From an uncultured Oscillospiraceae bacterium (GTDB lineage Bacteria; Bacillota; Clostridia; Oscillospirales; Acutalibacteraceae): a stretch of 31,701 nucleotides of DNA. The notes under the pieces were generated by a model. It saw only the letters and a list, made by a program, of their open reading frames with translations. It was not told the DNA's origin and searched no databases. The DNA lies in contig UQNI01000014.1 of the NCBI GenBank assembly GCA_900542375.1, forward strand, positions 1 to 31,701. The letters run 5' to 3'. Positions 7,668 through 15,536 of the stretch are shown in pieces; positions within the stretch are counted from its first letter, which is position 1; the number at the start of each line of letters is the position of its first letter. The position numbers were made by a program, and so were the translations under genes.

Positions 7668-8750
7668 GTGGTAACAGTCAGCTTATGTATGATTGTAAAG
7701 AACGAAGAAGACGTGCTGGCACGCTGTTTGGATTCGGTCAAAGATTTGGTGGATGAAATTATTATTGTAGATACAGGTTCTAAAGACCGCACCAAAGAAA
7801 TTGCTCATACCTATACGGATAACGTATTTGATTTTGTATGGATAGATGATTTTGCAGCAGCCAGAAATTTTGCATTTTCCAAAGCAAAATGTATGTATTG
7901 TATGTGGCCCGACTCAGACGATGTAATACTGCCCAAAGACCAAGAAGGATTTCAAAGATTGAAGGAGACATTGTCTCCCGAAACAGACATGGTTATGATG
8001 AAATATCATACTGCTTTTGACAGCAGCGGCAAACCTACCTTTTCTTACTATAGGGAACGGTTAATTGCAAATCATAAGGGGTATCAATGGGTAGGAGCTG
8101 TACATGAAATTATACCGCCTACAGGTAATATCTATTACAGTGATGACGCAGCCGTATCTCATAAAAAATTGCGAGTTCAAGATCCTGACCGCAATTTAAG
8201 AATATTTGAAAAGTTAATTGCGCAGGGAAACGTGTTAGACGCCAGACAACAGTTCTATTATGCACGAGAATTGTATTACCATAATCAATTTGAAAAAGCA
8301 ATTCAAGTATTTAACGCATTTTTGCAAAGAGAAGATGCTTGGGTAGAAAATCAAATTGATGCATGCACATTTATATTTTATTGTAGACGTCAAATGGGTC
8401 AGAAACAAGAAGCGCTTTATGCGTTATTTCAAAGCTTTGTTTATGATGAGCCGCGTGCAGAAACGTGCTGTGAAATAGGAGATTATTTTATGGAGTGCAA
8501 CGCATATCAAAGGGCAATATATTGGTATCAAACGGCGGCCAATACTGCACGAAGGGATACGGAAGGCGGTTTTATCCAACCGGATTGTTATGATTATATT
8601 CCATACATGCAAATGTGTGTCTGCTATGACAAACTTGGAGATTACGATACAGCCAACTACTACAATGAAAAAGCAGGTGACTGCAAACCAAATGATAAGG
8701 CATATTTGCTGAACAAACAGTATTTTCAAAAAAGATTTGAAGAATCGTAA
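7668..8750 (+). CDS. Family 2 glycosyltransferase with TPR-like C-terminal half
   Basis: A roughly 360-residue protein beginning VTVSLCMIVKNEE, the classic start of cytoplasmic GT-A fold family 2 glycosyltransferases. VDEIIIVDTGSKD and the WPDSDD metal/nucleotide-sugar site follow within the first 90 residues. The second half (about residues 190-350) is rich in paired helices with repeated QFYYARELYYHNQFEKAI-type and AIYWYQTAA-type segments, typical of TPR repeats fused to such transferases. Acceptor and sugar are unknown. The open frame extends upstream to TTG 7617, but GGGAGG at 7655-7660 sits seven bases before GTG 7668, which also gives the family's usual N-terminus. ATG 7662 is too close to that site. 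No neighbour indicates a pathway. Confidence 0.85.
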   Translation: MVTVSLCMIVKNEEDVLARCLDSVKDLVDEIIIVDTGSKDRTKEIAHTYTDNVFDFVWIDDFAAARNFAFSKAKCMYCMWPDSDDVILPKDQEGFQRLKETLSPETDMVMMKYHTAFDSSGKPTFSYYRERLIANHKGYQWVGAVHEIIPPTGNIYYSDDAAVSHKKLRVQDPDRNLRIFEKLIAQGNVLDARQQFYYARELYYHNQFEKAIQVFNAFLQREDAWVENQIDACTFIFYCRRQMGQKQEALYALFQSFVYDEPRAETCCEIGDYFMECNAYQRAIYWYQTAANTARRDTEGGFIQPDCYDYIPYMQMCVCYDKLGDYDTANYYNEKAGDCKPNDKAYLLNKQYFQKRFEES

Positions 8751-9182
8751 CCAAATGTTAAAATTATGGGGTATATCATAAACAATAAATTGTTACCTTT
8801 AGGACAAAAGTATTTCAACTTTGCATCGTTGCTGTGTCTCTGACATAAACATTTATTATTTAGATGATTGGTTTTAAAAGAACAATCAGCTGTCTGCTAA
8901 CGCAGACAGCTGATTTATTTTGAGACTGCCATATTTATTTTGTATCAAATTATGTGTATACCCATAAAAAACATATTTGTAGACCCCATAATTAATTTAT
9001 ATGGATTATCCGTGTTCTCTCTTTTCATACATTTACTTCATTTAATCAGTTGGTATCAGTTTATTTTTGCGTAGTCTGTTGATAAGACAGTTGTTTGGTA
9101 TCATAGTACGCTATGTATTTAAGAGTACCACTCACTTTCTGGTTTTTATCGACTTTACGAAAATTGTGAAATTATTTTCATT
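8751..9182. other. Intergenic region between convergent genes
   Basis: About 430 AT-rich bases between the glycosyltransferase (plus strand) and the CLC exporter (minus strand). I see one strong hairpin (listed separately) and no ORF with a ribosome binding site, no tRNA-like fold and no repeat array. Confidence 0.6.
8884..8920 (+). terminator. Strong hairpin, probable terminator of the glycosyltransferase gene
   Basis: A 14-bp perfect stem (8884-8897 with 8902-8915) with a TAAC loop, followed by the T-rich stretch TTTATTTT. It lies 130 bases past the stop codon. On the minus strand no good T-tract follows, so the plus orientation is preferred. Confidence 0.7.
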
Positions 9183-10415
9183 CTATTTTTTTAGCGCGTT
9201 TTTTGCTTTTTGTAAATAAATAGATTTATTTGCATTAAACACATAGGAAATGGTACATACAATAAAGAAATACGGAATAGATTCAAATCCGAAAATTTCT
9301 CCTCCAATAATAATTGGAGCCAAAAAGGTATTTGTAGCGCCGCCGAATACAGCTGCGTAACCTAATGCCGCCACAAATGGTACAGGAAGACCAAACAAAC
9401 CTGCCATGGCTGCTCCAAGGCTGGCTCCAATTGAAAACAAAGGTGTTACTTCTCCTCCTTGAAATCCGGCTGAAAGAGTCACAATGGTTAATATAAATTT
9501 TAAAATCCAGTCCCAGCCATATATGGTTCCATTGTGAAAAGATGCCTGAATCAAATTGGTTCCCAGACCGGAGTAGCGACCTTGATATAATAAGAGAAAT
9601 AAAGCGCTTAATCCGACGCCCACCAGTGCAATACGGACGATAGGGTTCTTTATTTTATCGGACAAAAAGCGTTTTACCAGCTTCAAACACCATGCAAACA
9701 GTCCTCCGACTACGCCGAAAATAAGACCCAGCAGGAGAAGTTGTGCAAGCAATATCCATGAGAAAGAGATGTCCTCTGATAATATAAAAGTAAATTTACT
9801 CAAACCCAATGCCTGAGATGTGGTACTTGCTGCAATTGATGCTGTAAATGCCGGAAGAAGTGCTTCAAACTTCATTTCTCCAATGACCAATACTTCCATT
9901 GCAAAGAAAACAGCCGCAATGGGCGTTCCGAATAATCCGGAAAAACCGGCAGCCATACCTGCCACAAGAAAGATAGGTCCTGCATTTTTTATGGGTAAAT
10001 GTCTGCCAATCCAATGAGAGAACGTTGCACCAATTTGAACGGCAACACCTTCACGTCCCGCACTGCCGCCGAATAGGTGGGTAATCCATGTGCTTCCCAC
10101 TACAAAAGGAATCAATCTTAAAGGAATCTTTTTTTCATCACCATGTCCCACTTCAAATATCAGTGCCATTCCTTTACTGCTGGTTCCTCCAAACTTTTGA
10201 TAGCAGAATGCAATTAAAATACCGGCAAGCGGTAAAGCGGGGATGAGATATAAAGGATACAACTCTCTGATACCCGTTATTTCAAGCAGTATTTTTCCAA
10301 AAGCCGTATCCATAGCTCCGATGATAATTCCCACAGGGATTCCTATGAGTCCCAACAAAAGCTGCATTGCAATGGGTTTTCCCATGACTTGTATTTGTTT
10401 GATAAATTTTTGCAT
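9183..10415 (-). CDS. eriC: CLC-F type fluoride/proton antiporter
   Basis: A 410-residue CLC-family membrane protein. It carries GREGV (residues 120-124, gating glutamate 122) instead of the GREGP of chloride channels, and GGEVTPLF instead of GxFxP. A methionine (SKGM, about residue 83) sits where chloride CLCs have the GSGIP serine. These are the hallmarks of the fluoride-specific CLC-F clade, which exports fluoride in exchange for protons. The fluoride riboswitch about 620 bases upstream on the same strand supports this strongly. Start at ATG 10415 with a GGAG site about nine bases upstream. The protein is short because it has no C-terminal CBS domains, as is usual for this clade. A candidate local promoter also lies upstream, so it may have both fluoride-regulated and basal expression. 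Confidence 0.9.
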   Translation of the reverse strand: MQKFIKQIQVMGKPIAMQLLLGLIGIPVGIIIGAMDTAFGKILLEITGIRELYPLYLIPALPLAGILIAFCYQKFGGTSSKGMALIFEVGHGDEKKIPLRLIPFVVGSTWITHLFGGSAGREGVAVQIGATFSHWIGRHLPIKNAGPIFLVAGMAAGFSGLFGTPIAAVFFAMEVLVIGEMKFEALLPAFTASIAASTTSQALGLSKFTFILSEDISFSWILLAQLLLLGLIFGVVGGLFAWCLKLVKRFLSDKIKNPIVRIALVGVGLSALFLLLYQGRYSGLGTNLIQASFHNGTIYGWDWILKFILTIVTLSAGFQGGEVTPLFSIGASLGAAMAGLFGLPVPFVAALGYAAVFGGATNTFLAPIIIGGEIFGFESIPYFFIVCTISYVFNANKSIYLQKAKNALKK

Positions 10416-10468
10416 GTAATTTCACTCCGTCCATCTTGTATCTTGGTTGTTATTTCCGTCTTGTGTTC

Positions 10469-10498
10469 ATAATGTATAACAGTCCAATATGTTTTCAA
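10469..10498 (-). promoter_or_regulatory. Possible local promoter of the fluoride exporter gene
   Basis: On the minus strand TTGAAA (10498-10493) and CATTAT (10474-10469) are separated by 18 bases, 54 bases before the ATG. The -10 match is only four of six. It would let the exporter be made independently of the upstream riboswitch. Confidence 0.35.
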
Positions 10499-10546
10499 GC
10501 TGTATTTGATATTTTTCTTTCTATTTCAAAAGGGAAAGAAAGATTT

Positions 10547-10987
10547 TTATAAAGGAGGCGCACGTTCTATATGCGGACATATACTCTGATTGAAACGATG
10601 AAATGTATAGGATTGAGTAAGGCGATATCTTATGTTCCTATCTGATTTTTTTCCGATTTGGTTTTCATACGAAAAGTCAATATCTGCGAATGAAAACGAT
10701 ACATTTTCATGTTGTGTCTGCTGAAAATTGTGTTTTTGATATATAACCACAGGAGTTTGTTTCAAATTCCTTTTTGAGGAATGTAATGTATGTTGATATA
10801 AATCAGTGTCAGTCAGTTGTTGCCAATTTTCCAAATGATATTGAAAGCATTTTTGTATTTGGAATATTTTTATGTAGACAGCAGAATTTTTTCCTTTATT
10901 ATTTAAAAAAATTTTTGGTATCTGATGAGAATATATTTGAAAAAATTTATCAATTAGGCAGAAATGGTTATGTTGATTGCTTGCCAT
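10547..10987 (-). CDS. Hypothetical 146-residue protein downstream of a fluoride riboswitch
   Basis: The ORF starts MASNQHNHFC and ends IERAPPL, and I do not recognise it. AAAGGGGG (11003-10996) lies exactly eight bases before ATG 10987. The ORF begins 24 bases after the riboswitch terminator and ends about 130 bases before the CLC-F gene. It would thus be the first gene of the fluoride-controlled transcript. The protein is predicted soluble, with no signal peptide or membrane helix, so it is not a CrcB/Fluc channel. Composition is odd: rich in Gln, Asn, His, Phe, Ile and Lys, with only two Gly, four Ala and four Glu. That casts doubt on whether it is translated, and a decayed gene or chance ORF is possible. 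The longer frame up to 11047 starts inside the terminator stem and is unlikely. Confidence 0.4.
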   Translation of the reverse strand: MASNQHNHFCLIDKFFQIYSHQIPKIFLNNKGKNSAVYIKIFQIQKCFQYHLENWQQLTDTDLYQHTLHSSKRNLKQTPVVIYQKHNFQQTQHENVSFSFADIDFSYENQIGKKSDRNIRYRLTQSYTFHRFNQSICPHIERAPPL

Positions 10988-11010
10988 TGTATTTGCCCCC
11001 TTTCTTTTGC

Positions 11011-11048
11011 AAAAAAAAATGACTTCTGCATCAAATGCAGAAGTCATT
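11011..11048 (-). terminator. Expression-platform terminator of the fluoride riboswitch
   Basis: On the minus strand AATGACTTCTGCAT (11048-11035) pairs perfectly with ATGCAGAAGTCATT (11031-11018) around a 3-base loop, followed by a long T-tract ending at 11011. Its 5' arm includes the GACTTCTGC segment that the aptamer needs for its pseudoknot, so fluoride binding and termination are mutually exclusive. This is how known fluoride riboswitches switch genes on. Confidence 0.92.
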
Positions 11049-11097
11049 AGCTTTACTAAGCAGTTCCGGCAATGCCGAGGGAGAACTTCATTCCCTA
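11036..11097 (-). promoter_or_regulatory. Fluoride riboswitch (crcB motif)
   Basis: Reading the minus strand from 11095, GGGA and TCCC form the first hairpin with loop ATGAAGTTC. After a junction comes GAACTGCTTAGTAAAGCTAA, whose GCTT/AAGC arms form the second hairpin, then TGACTTCTGCA. The first loop (GAAGTT) pairs with GACTTC to give the defining pseudoknot. The layout and conserved bases (ATGA in the loop, AACTGC before and CTAATGAC after the second hairpin) match the fluoride aptamer of Thermotoga petrophila as I remember it. The junction carries an extra small hairpin, CGGC-ATT-GCCG. A promoter lies directly upstream and a terminator overlaps the 3' end, and the exporter downstream is of the CLC-F type. 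Confidence 0.9.
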
Positions 11098-11102
11098 TTA
11101 AT

Positions 11103-11131
11103 ATTATATCTCTGTAAAATCACTAAGTCAA
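11103..11131 (-). promoter_or_regulatory. Near-consensus promoter driving the fluoride riboswitch transcript
   Basis: On the minus strand TTGACT (11131-11126), a 17-base spacer and a perfect TATAAT (11108-11103). Initiation about seven bases downstream would place the 5' end immediately before the aptamer's first GGG at 11095. Confidence 0.92.
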
Positions 11132-11497
11132 TAGATACCAGAAGGTTTATTGCTTTTTTAATACACTCTATTTTATGATAATGGTTGAGATTATAATTTA
11201 TGATTAAAGCATGGTAGCAAGAAAATGTAACAGAGGACAGAAGTGTTGTACAGAGTAAAAATCCATTGTACAGAAAAATGGAAGAAATAGATTGAGATAA
11301 ATAGAAGGAGCTTATCGCATTGATTTTCTGTTAGAACATTGGTGGCAGATGGGGACTAAGTATTGGAACAGATGATAAGATAATTCGTTTTGTAAAGCAT
11401 AGATATATGAAGGTCTGAACGAATATCAACGCTAAATACAATGCATACTTTATATACGTTATACTTTCATTTTATCTTGAATAATTTGTATTTTGCT
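11132..11497. other. Intergenic region, no clear gene
   Basis: About 365 bases between the fluoride-riboswitch promoter and the end of the GH18 gene. No ORF with a ribosome binding site was found. On the plus strand the stretch 11336-11418 encodes NIGGRWGLSIGTDDKIIRF and a few more residues before a stop. It looks protein-like and could be a gene remnant, but I cannot assign it. No obvious terminator for the GH18 gene was seen here. Confidence 0.4.
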
Positions 11498-12781
11498 TTA
11501 TTCCGAAATACGTTTTATGTGATATAAGCTGTTCAGTACGGTCCATCCCTGTTGATACGGTCGCATAATATTCCAATATCCTGCACCGCGCAGTCCATAT
11601 TCGGGAATTAGAGCCAATTTTGCCTGAATACTGCGGGCGTCTTCAAACCATACGACATGTTCCCGACCTCTTTTATCGTAATAGTGGAAATAAGGTGCTT
11701 GTGCGGTTTCATCATATTGAATTTCAGCGCCGTATTGAATTGCCAGTTTGATTGCTTCATCGTTAGAAATAGAACGTGCTTTATCTCCTTTTTCAAACGG
11801 CAGTGTCCAATCGTAGCCATAATTGGATATGCCCATAAATATTTTTTCACGCGGAATTTCTGAAACAGCATAGTCTAACACTGCGCGTACATTTGGCAAG
11901 GGAGACACTGCTTGAGGCGGTCCGTATGTGTAGCCCCATTCATACGTCATAACAAATACGGCATTCGATGCAATGCCGATTTCTTTATACAAGTGTCCTT
12001 CATATATGGTACCTCTTTGCATGGCTGAAATTTTAGGGGCAAGCGCGGTAATCACTTCATACCCCAAAGGGTTTAAGCGGGAGCGCAGATTGGAAATAAA
12101 CGCAGCATATTTCTCTGCATCCTGCTTGTTAATAAATTCAAAGTCAACGTCCAATCCGTAGTAACCTTTATCATTCATATTTTCGATAATTTCATCAATC
12201 AATTTATCTTGTATCATTTGGTTGTTTAATACAATGGAAGCACGCGCACTGTCAAAGTTGCCTTTTTCTGTTAAGGTGGATAGGTGCATTAATGGGGCTG
12301 TATCATATTCTTTTGCAATGTCTATCATATGATTATCATTCAGCATGACCAGACTGCCGCTTTGAGTTAATCCGTAAGTAAAAGGTGTTACATATGTTAA
12401 ATAAGGCAATGTTTTTCTCAGTAAATCATCTGAGATGGACGGTTCTCCATATCCATTTACTTCAAAACTTCCCAGTTTTTCTTGGTCGTAAGTAATAATA
12501 AGTTGTTCCCCCGGCATAATAGTAGAACGCCCATTTAACTGGGGATTGTTTTGATAAAGAGAAATGACAGAAACTCCGTATTGTTTTGCAATGGTATATA
12601 AGGATTCCCCTTGTTTTACGGTATGAACTACCGTTGGAAATTGCACAACAATGGTTTGCCCAATTACCAATGTACTGTTGTATTCAATTCCGTTATCAAT
12701 TGCAAGACGATACGGAGAAACACCATATTCCTGCCCTATTTTATAAAGAGAATCTCCGGGTTCTACAACATGAATTATCAT
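11498..12781 (-). CDS. sleL: LysM-GH18 spore cortex-lytic enzyme (SleL/YaaH-like)
   Basis: A 427-residue protein with two N-terminal LysM peptidoglycan-binding modules (about residues 2-46 and 51-96), followed by a glycoside hydrolase family 18 barrel. The catalytic motif is GLDVDFE, with aspartates 211 and 213 and acid glutamate 215. VFVMTYEWGYTYGPPQ and GISNYGYDWTLPF are typical of the SleL/YaaH group. SleL-type enzymes hydrolyse cortex peptidoglycan fragments, acting as N-acetylglucosaminidases during spore germination. Like them, it has LysM at the very N-terminus and no classical signal peptide, and its length matches. The start is supported by AAGGAG seven bases upstream. It is divergent from murT and has no co-directional partner nearby. 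Together with the SPL-like gene it points to an endospore-former. Confidence 0.88.
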   Translation of the reverse strand: MIIHVVEPGDSLYKIGQEYGVSPYRLAIDNGIEYNSTLVIGQTIVVQFPTVVHTVKQGESLYTIAKQYGVSVISLYQNNPQLNGRSTIMPGEQLIITYDQEKLGSFEVNGYGEPSISDDLLRKTLPYLTYVTPFTYGLTQSGSLVMLNDNHMIDIAKEYDTAPLMHLSTLTEKGNFDSARASIVLNNQMIQDKLIDEIIENMNDKGYYGLDVDFEFINKQDAEKYAAFISNLRSRLNPLGYEVITALAPKISAMQRGTIYEGHLYKEIGIASNAVFVMTYEWGYTYGPPQAVSPLPNVRAVLDYAVSEIPREKIFMGISNYGYDWTLPFEKGDKARSISNDEAIKLAIQYGAEIQYDETAQAPYFHYYDKRGREHVVWFEDARSIQAKLALIPEYGLRGAGYWNIMRPYQQGWTVLNSLYHIKRISE

Positions 12782-12951
12782 AGTATAACTCCTTATCTGA
12801 ACATGAATCGTTTATTTCTTTTATCACATCATATGAAAGTACTGCTTGGAATGTGCAGAGATTGCTTTTATATTTAAATTACATGATAATTTTTATACAA
12901 ATATATGAATAGTCTGCTTTCATATATTTTGTAAAAGCTTGTATTTCCGCA

Positions 12952-12980
12952 TTGCTATTTCAATGCCTGTATTATATAAT
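12952..12980 (+). promoter_or_regulatory. Sigma-A type promoter of murT-gatD
   Basis: TTGCTA (12952-12957), a 17-base spacer and a perfect TATAAT (12975-12980), about 88 bases before the murT start. The -35 matches at four of six positions. Confidence 0.7.
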
Positions 12981-13068
12981 GAACTAAATATAAAAGTTTT
13001 GACTGTATCAGCAAGTTACAGTTGTACACCCGTTATCAAGTTGGCATAACAGGAGGAAGGAACTATTT

Positions 13069-14406
13069 ATGAGAAAAATGCTCGCAATCGGTGCGACAAA
13101 ATTTTTAATATGGCTTGGACAAGCAATGAACAAACAGGGTTCTTCTACTCCGGGCAAAATTGGGCTGAAAATTTATCCGAATTTACTTAAGGATTTGGCT
13201 GCCCAAGTGCGCGAAGATATTTTTGTGGTTTGTGGTACCAACGGAAAGACCACTACCAATAACCTTTTATGTGAAGCACTTCGTTCTGAAGGAAAAAAAG
13301 TTGTATGCAACAGTGCAGGCGCCAATATGTTATATGGTATTGTAACTGCATTTGCAGATTCCGCCAGCATCAGTGGCAAACTAAACGCAGACTGTGCTTG
13401 CATTGAGATTGACGAAGCTTCTGCGCGCAGAGCATTTCCCCACTTTAAACCGAATTACATGGTATTGACCAATTTATTTCGTGACCAGCTGGACCGTTAC
13501 GGCGAAATTGATATTACGATGGATGTGCTCAAAGAAGCTTTGGCAATGTCACCAAATACAAAGTTAATTGTAAACGGAGATGACCCTCTGTCTGTAGCGT
13601 TGGCAAAACAAAGTGGCAATCCATTTGTTACTTTTGGTGTGGATGAACAAGTAATCGATGCCAAACATGCGGCAAAAGAGACGAAAGAAGGCCGCTTTTG
13701 TCAAATGTGCGGTGCTGAATTACAATATGACTATTATCATTACAGTCAATTGGGAAAATATCACTGCCCCAAATGTGATTTTGCAAGACCAAAATTGGAT
13801 TACGCTGTCACCAATGTGCATTTAGACAGAGGGATTTCTTTACGCATGGAAGGCAGACAATTCCGCATTAAAAGTCATGGGTTTTATAATGTGTATAATA
13901 TTCTTGCAGCTTATGCGGCAGCAAGAACCGCAGGCTTTTATTTGGAACGGTTTGACCAAGTGCTGCGCAGGCACAAAACGCAAAACGGACGTATGGAACT
14001 GTTTGATATTGGCGGAAGACATGTGGTTTTAAATCTTGCAAAGAATCCGGCCGGTTTCAATCAGAACATTTCCGCTGTTTTGGAAGATAAATCTCCGAAA
14101 GATTTAATTGTAGTGATTAACGATAAAGCACAGGACGGCAAAGATATTTCTTGGTTGTGGGATGTTGATTTTGAACGTTTTCATGATGCGCGCGTCCAAA
14201 CCTTTATTGCAAGCGGCATTCGTGCTTTGGATATGCAGCTGCGGTTTAAATATGCAGATATTCCATCAAAAGTGGAAGAAGATGTTACAAAGGCAATCGA
14301 GCGCCTTGTTACGGGAGGAACGGGCAATTTGTACGTATTATGCAACTATACGGCATTGTATAATACCCATCTTATCCTCAAGAAATTGGAGGAAGGAAAA
14401 GTATGA
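13069..14406 (+). CDS. murT: Lipid II isoglutaminyl synthase, Mur-ligase-like subunit
   Basis: A 445-residue Mur-ligase family protein. The ATP-binding P-loop GTNGKTTT is at residues 56-63, and the central domain includes the acidic CIEIDEASARRAFPHF segment. A zinc-ribbon insertion (CQMC and CPKC, about residues 211-233) is characteristic of MurT. The C-terminal DUF1727 domain contains NLAKNPAGFNQ. With GatD it amidates the alpha-carboxyl of the D-glutamate in lipid II, a step needed for efficient peptidoglycan cross-linking. MurT activates the glutamate with ATP. The start has an AGGAGGAAGGA site upstream. The gatD start overlaps its stop by four bases, matching the obligate heterodimer. Length is typical. 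Confidence 0.95.
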   Translation: MRKMLAIGATKFLIWLGQAMNKQGSSTPGKIGLKIYPNLLKDLAAQVREDIFVVCGTNGKTTTNNLLCEALRSEGKKVVCNSAGANMLYGIVTAFADSASISGKLNADCACIEIDEASARRAFPHFKPNYMVLTNLFRDQLDRYGEIDITMDVLKEALAMSPNTKLIVNGDDPLSVALAKQSGNPFVTFGVDEQVIDAKHAAKETKEGRFCQMCGAELQYDYYHYSQLGKYHCPKCDFARPKLDYAVTNVHLDRGISLRMEGRQFRIKSHGFYNVYNILAAYAAARTAGFYLERFDQVLRRHKTQNGRMELFDIGGRHVVLNLAKNPAGFNQNISAVLEDKSPKDLIVVINDKAQDGKDISWLWDVDFERFHDARVQTFIASGIRALDMQLRFKYADIPSKVEEDVTKAIERLVTGGTGNLYVLCNYTALYNTHLILKKLEEGKV

Positions 14407-15125
14407 AGCTGACAATAGGGCATTTGTATCCGGAATTATTAAATCTTTACGGAGATCGCGGCAACATTATTTGTATGGTACAGCGTTTAAAATGGCGCGG
14501 TATTGACGCAGAAGTAAGAGAATTTGATTTGAATGATAAAATAGACTTTTCCAAATTGGATATTGTATTACTTGGCGGCGGCTCGGACCGGGAACAACTG
14601 CTAGTATGCAACCGCTTAAAAAAAATTAAAAAAGACTTTATTGATTATGTAGAGCAAGGCGGCGTTGTATTGGCAATTTGCGGTGGATATCAGCTGCTTG
14701 GCAATTACTATAAAATGGGGGATGAAACCATAGAGGGATTGGGTGTGGTAAACATTCATACCGAACGTGGAGACAGCCGATTAATCAGCAATATTGTATT
14801 GCAAAGCGATTTGTTCCCGCTGCCTATCGTTGGTTTTGAGAATCATGGAGGCAGAACGTTTATTGAGGATTATCAGCCTCTTGGCAAAGTGTTAAGCGGA
14901 CATGGAAATAATGATAAAGATAAAAGTGAAGGCATTGTATATAAAAATGTAATCGGTACTTATCTTCATGGTCCGTTGCTTCCTAAGAATCCTCATTTAT
15001 GTGATTATTTGCTGCAAACAGCGTTAAATAGACGTTTTGGTAAAGTAGAGTTACCTGAATTGGATGATAAAGATGAATTGGCGGCGAATCATTATATCGT
15101 AAAACGATTTGCACCGTCTGAATAA
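14403..15125 (+). CDS. gatD: Lipid II isoglutaminyl synthase, glutamine amidotransferase subunit
   Basis: A 240-residue class I, CobB/CobQ-like glutaminase. The nucleophile is cysteine 93 in LAICGGYQLLG, and the matching histidine lies in GTYLHGPLLPKNP. It releases ammonia from glutamine and passes it to MurT for amidation of lipid II. The N-terminus IGHLYPELLNLYGDRGN is characteristic of GatD and related CobQ-like proteins. It overlaps murT by four bases (ATGA), so the two subunits are translationally coupled. A strong hairpin follows the stop codon. Confidence 0.95.
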   Translation: MKLTIGHLYPELLNLYGDRGNIICMVQRLKWRGIDAEVREFDLNDKIDFSKLDIVLLGGGSDREQLLVCNRLKKIKKDFIDYVEQGGVVLAICGGYQLLGNYYKMGDETIEGLGVVNIHTERGDSRLISNIVLQSDLFPLPIVGFENHGGRTFIEDYQPLGKVLSGHGNNDKDKSEGIVYKNVIGTYLHGPLLPKNPHLCDYLLQTALNRRFGKVELPELDDKDELAANHYIVKRFAPSE

Positions 15126-15130
15126 TCATA

Positions 15131-15169
15131 AAACAATCCTTGGATATAATACATATCCAAGGATTGTTT
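15131..15169 (+). terminator. Terminator hairpin after gatD
   Basis: A perfect 17-bp stem (15131-15147 with 15153-15169) with a 5-base loop lies five bases past the gatD stop. Only three T residues close the 3' arm, so termination efficiency is uncertain despite the stable stem. Confidence 0.75.
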
Positions 15170-15473
15170 CGCGTAATGAGCATTTGTTTGGTAAAATCAT
15201 CTTTAGAGTTTTTCGTATTATGCAGTACGTATGAATGCTTTGCAAAGAGCTTCAATCCAAAAGTGTTAGAATTTGACTGAATATTTTCTCAAACATCTAT
15301 TCATTGACTCGTTTTTGTTGTTAAACTTTTTTATTAGGAGAAAATTCCCTTTAGATTGAAACATCTAAGGGGATTTTTGCATGATAAAAACCTAGTAATT
15401 TGTATGATATGTTACATTTTTAAACAAAAATTTATCATAAATCATAAAAATAAGAATTATTATTATTTTTGTA
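15170..15473. other. Intergenic region with an orphan terminator
   Basis: About 300 AT-rich bases without a credible ORF. A second terminator-like hairpin (15341-15378) lies here with no gene ahead of it. TTGACT at about 15273 followed 17 bases later by TCTATT could be a weak promoter, which would give a short untranslated transcript of roughly 70-80 bases. The rest holds nothing I can recognise. Confidence 0.35.
15341..15378 (+). terminator. Orphan rho-independent terminator
   Basis: AAAATTCCCTTTAGAT (15341-15356) pairs with ATCTAAGGGGATTTT, with one bulge and one G-U pair, around a short loop, and ends in five T residues. It is more than 200 bases past the gatD terminator, so it may end a small RNA or act as a backstop. 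Confidence 0.7.
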
Positions 15474-15502
15474 TAGACATACTTATATATCAAGCGTATA
15501 AT
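15474..15502 (+). promoter_or_regulatory. Promoter of the rubredoxin/glutamate synthase-domain gene
   Basis: TAGACA (15474-15479, five of six), a 17-base spacer and a perfect TATAAT (15497-15502), 35 bases before the start codon at 15537. Confidence 0.85.
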
Positions 15503-15536
15503 AAAAATATCCAGAAAGATGAGGAGGAATGGCACT

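Noticed and set aside
10774..11022. Plus-strand ORF of 82 codons opposite the hypothetical minus-strand gene
   Set aside because: It looks fairly protein-like, but it runs into the riboswitch terminator A-tract and its upstream site is weak. A short plus-strand ORF at 10571-10645 has a good ribosome binding site (AAAGGAGG) but ends after 24 residues. Both could be remnants of a plus-strand pseudogene; neither is strong enough to call.
10988..11047. Extension of the hypothetical minus-strand ORF up to 11047
   Set aside because: This start lies inside the riboswitch terminator stem and lacks a ribosome binding site. The ATG at 10987 has one.
11336..11418. Plus-strand peptide-like stretch with GGRWGLSIGTDDKIIRF
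   Set aside because: There is no start with a ribosome binding site and stops lie close by. It may be a gene relic but is too short to assign.
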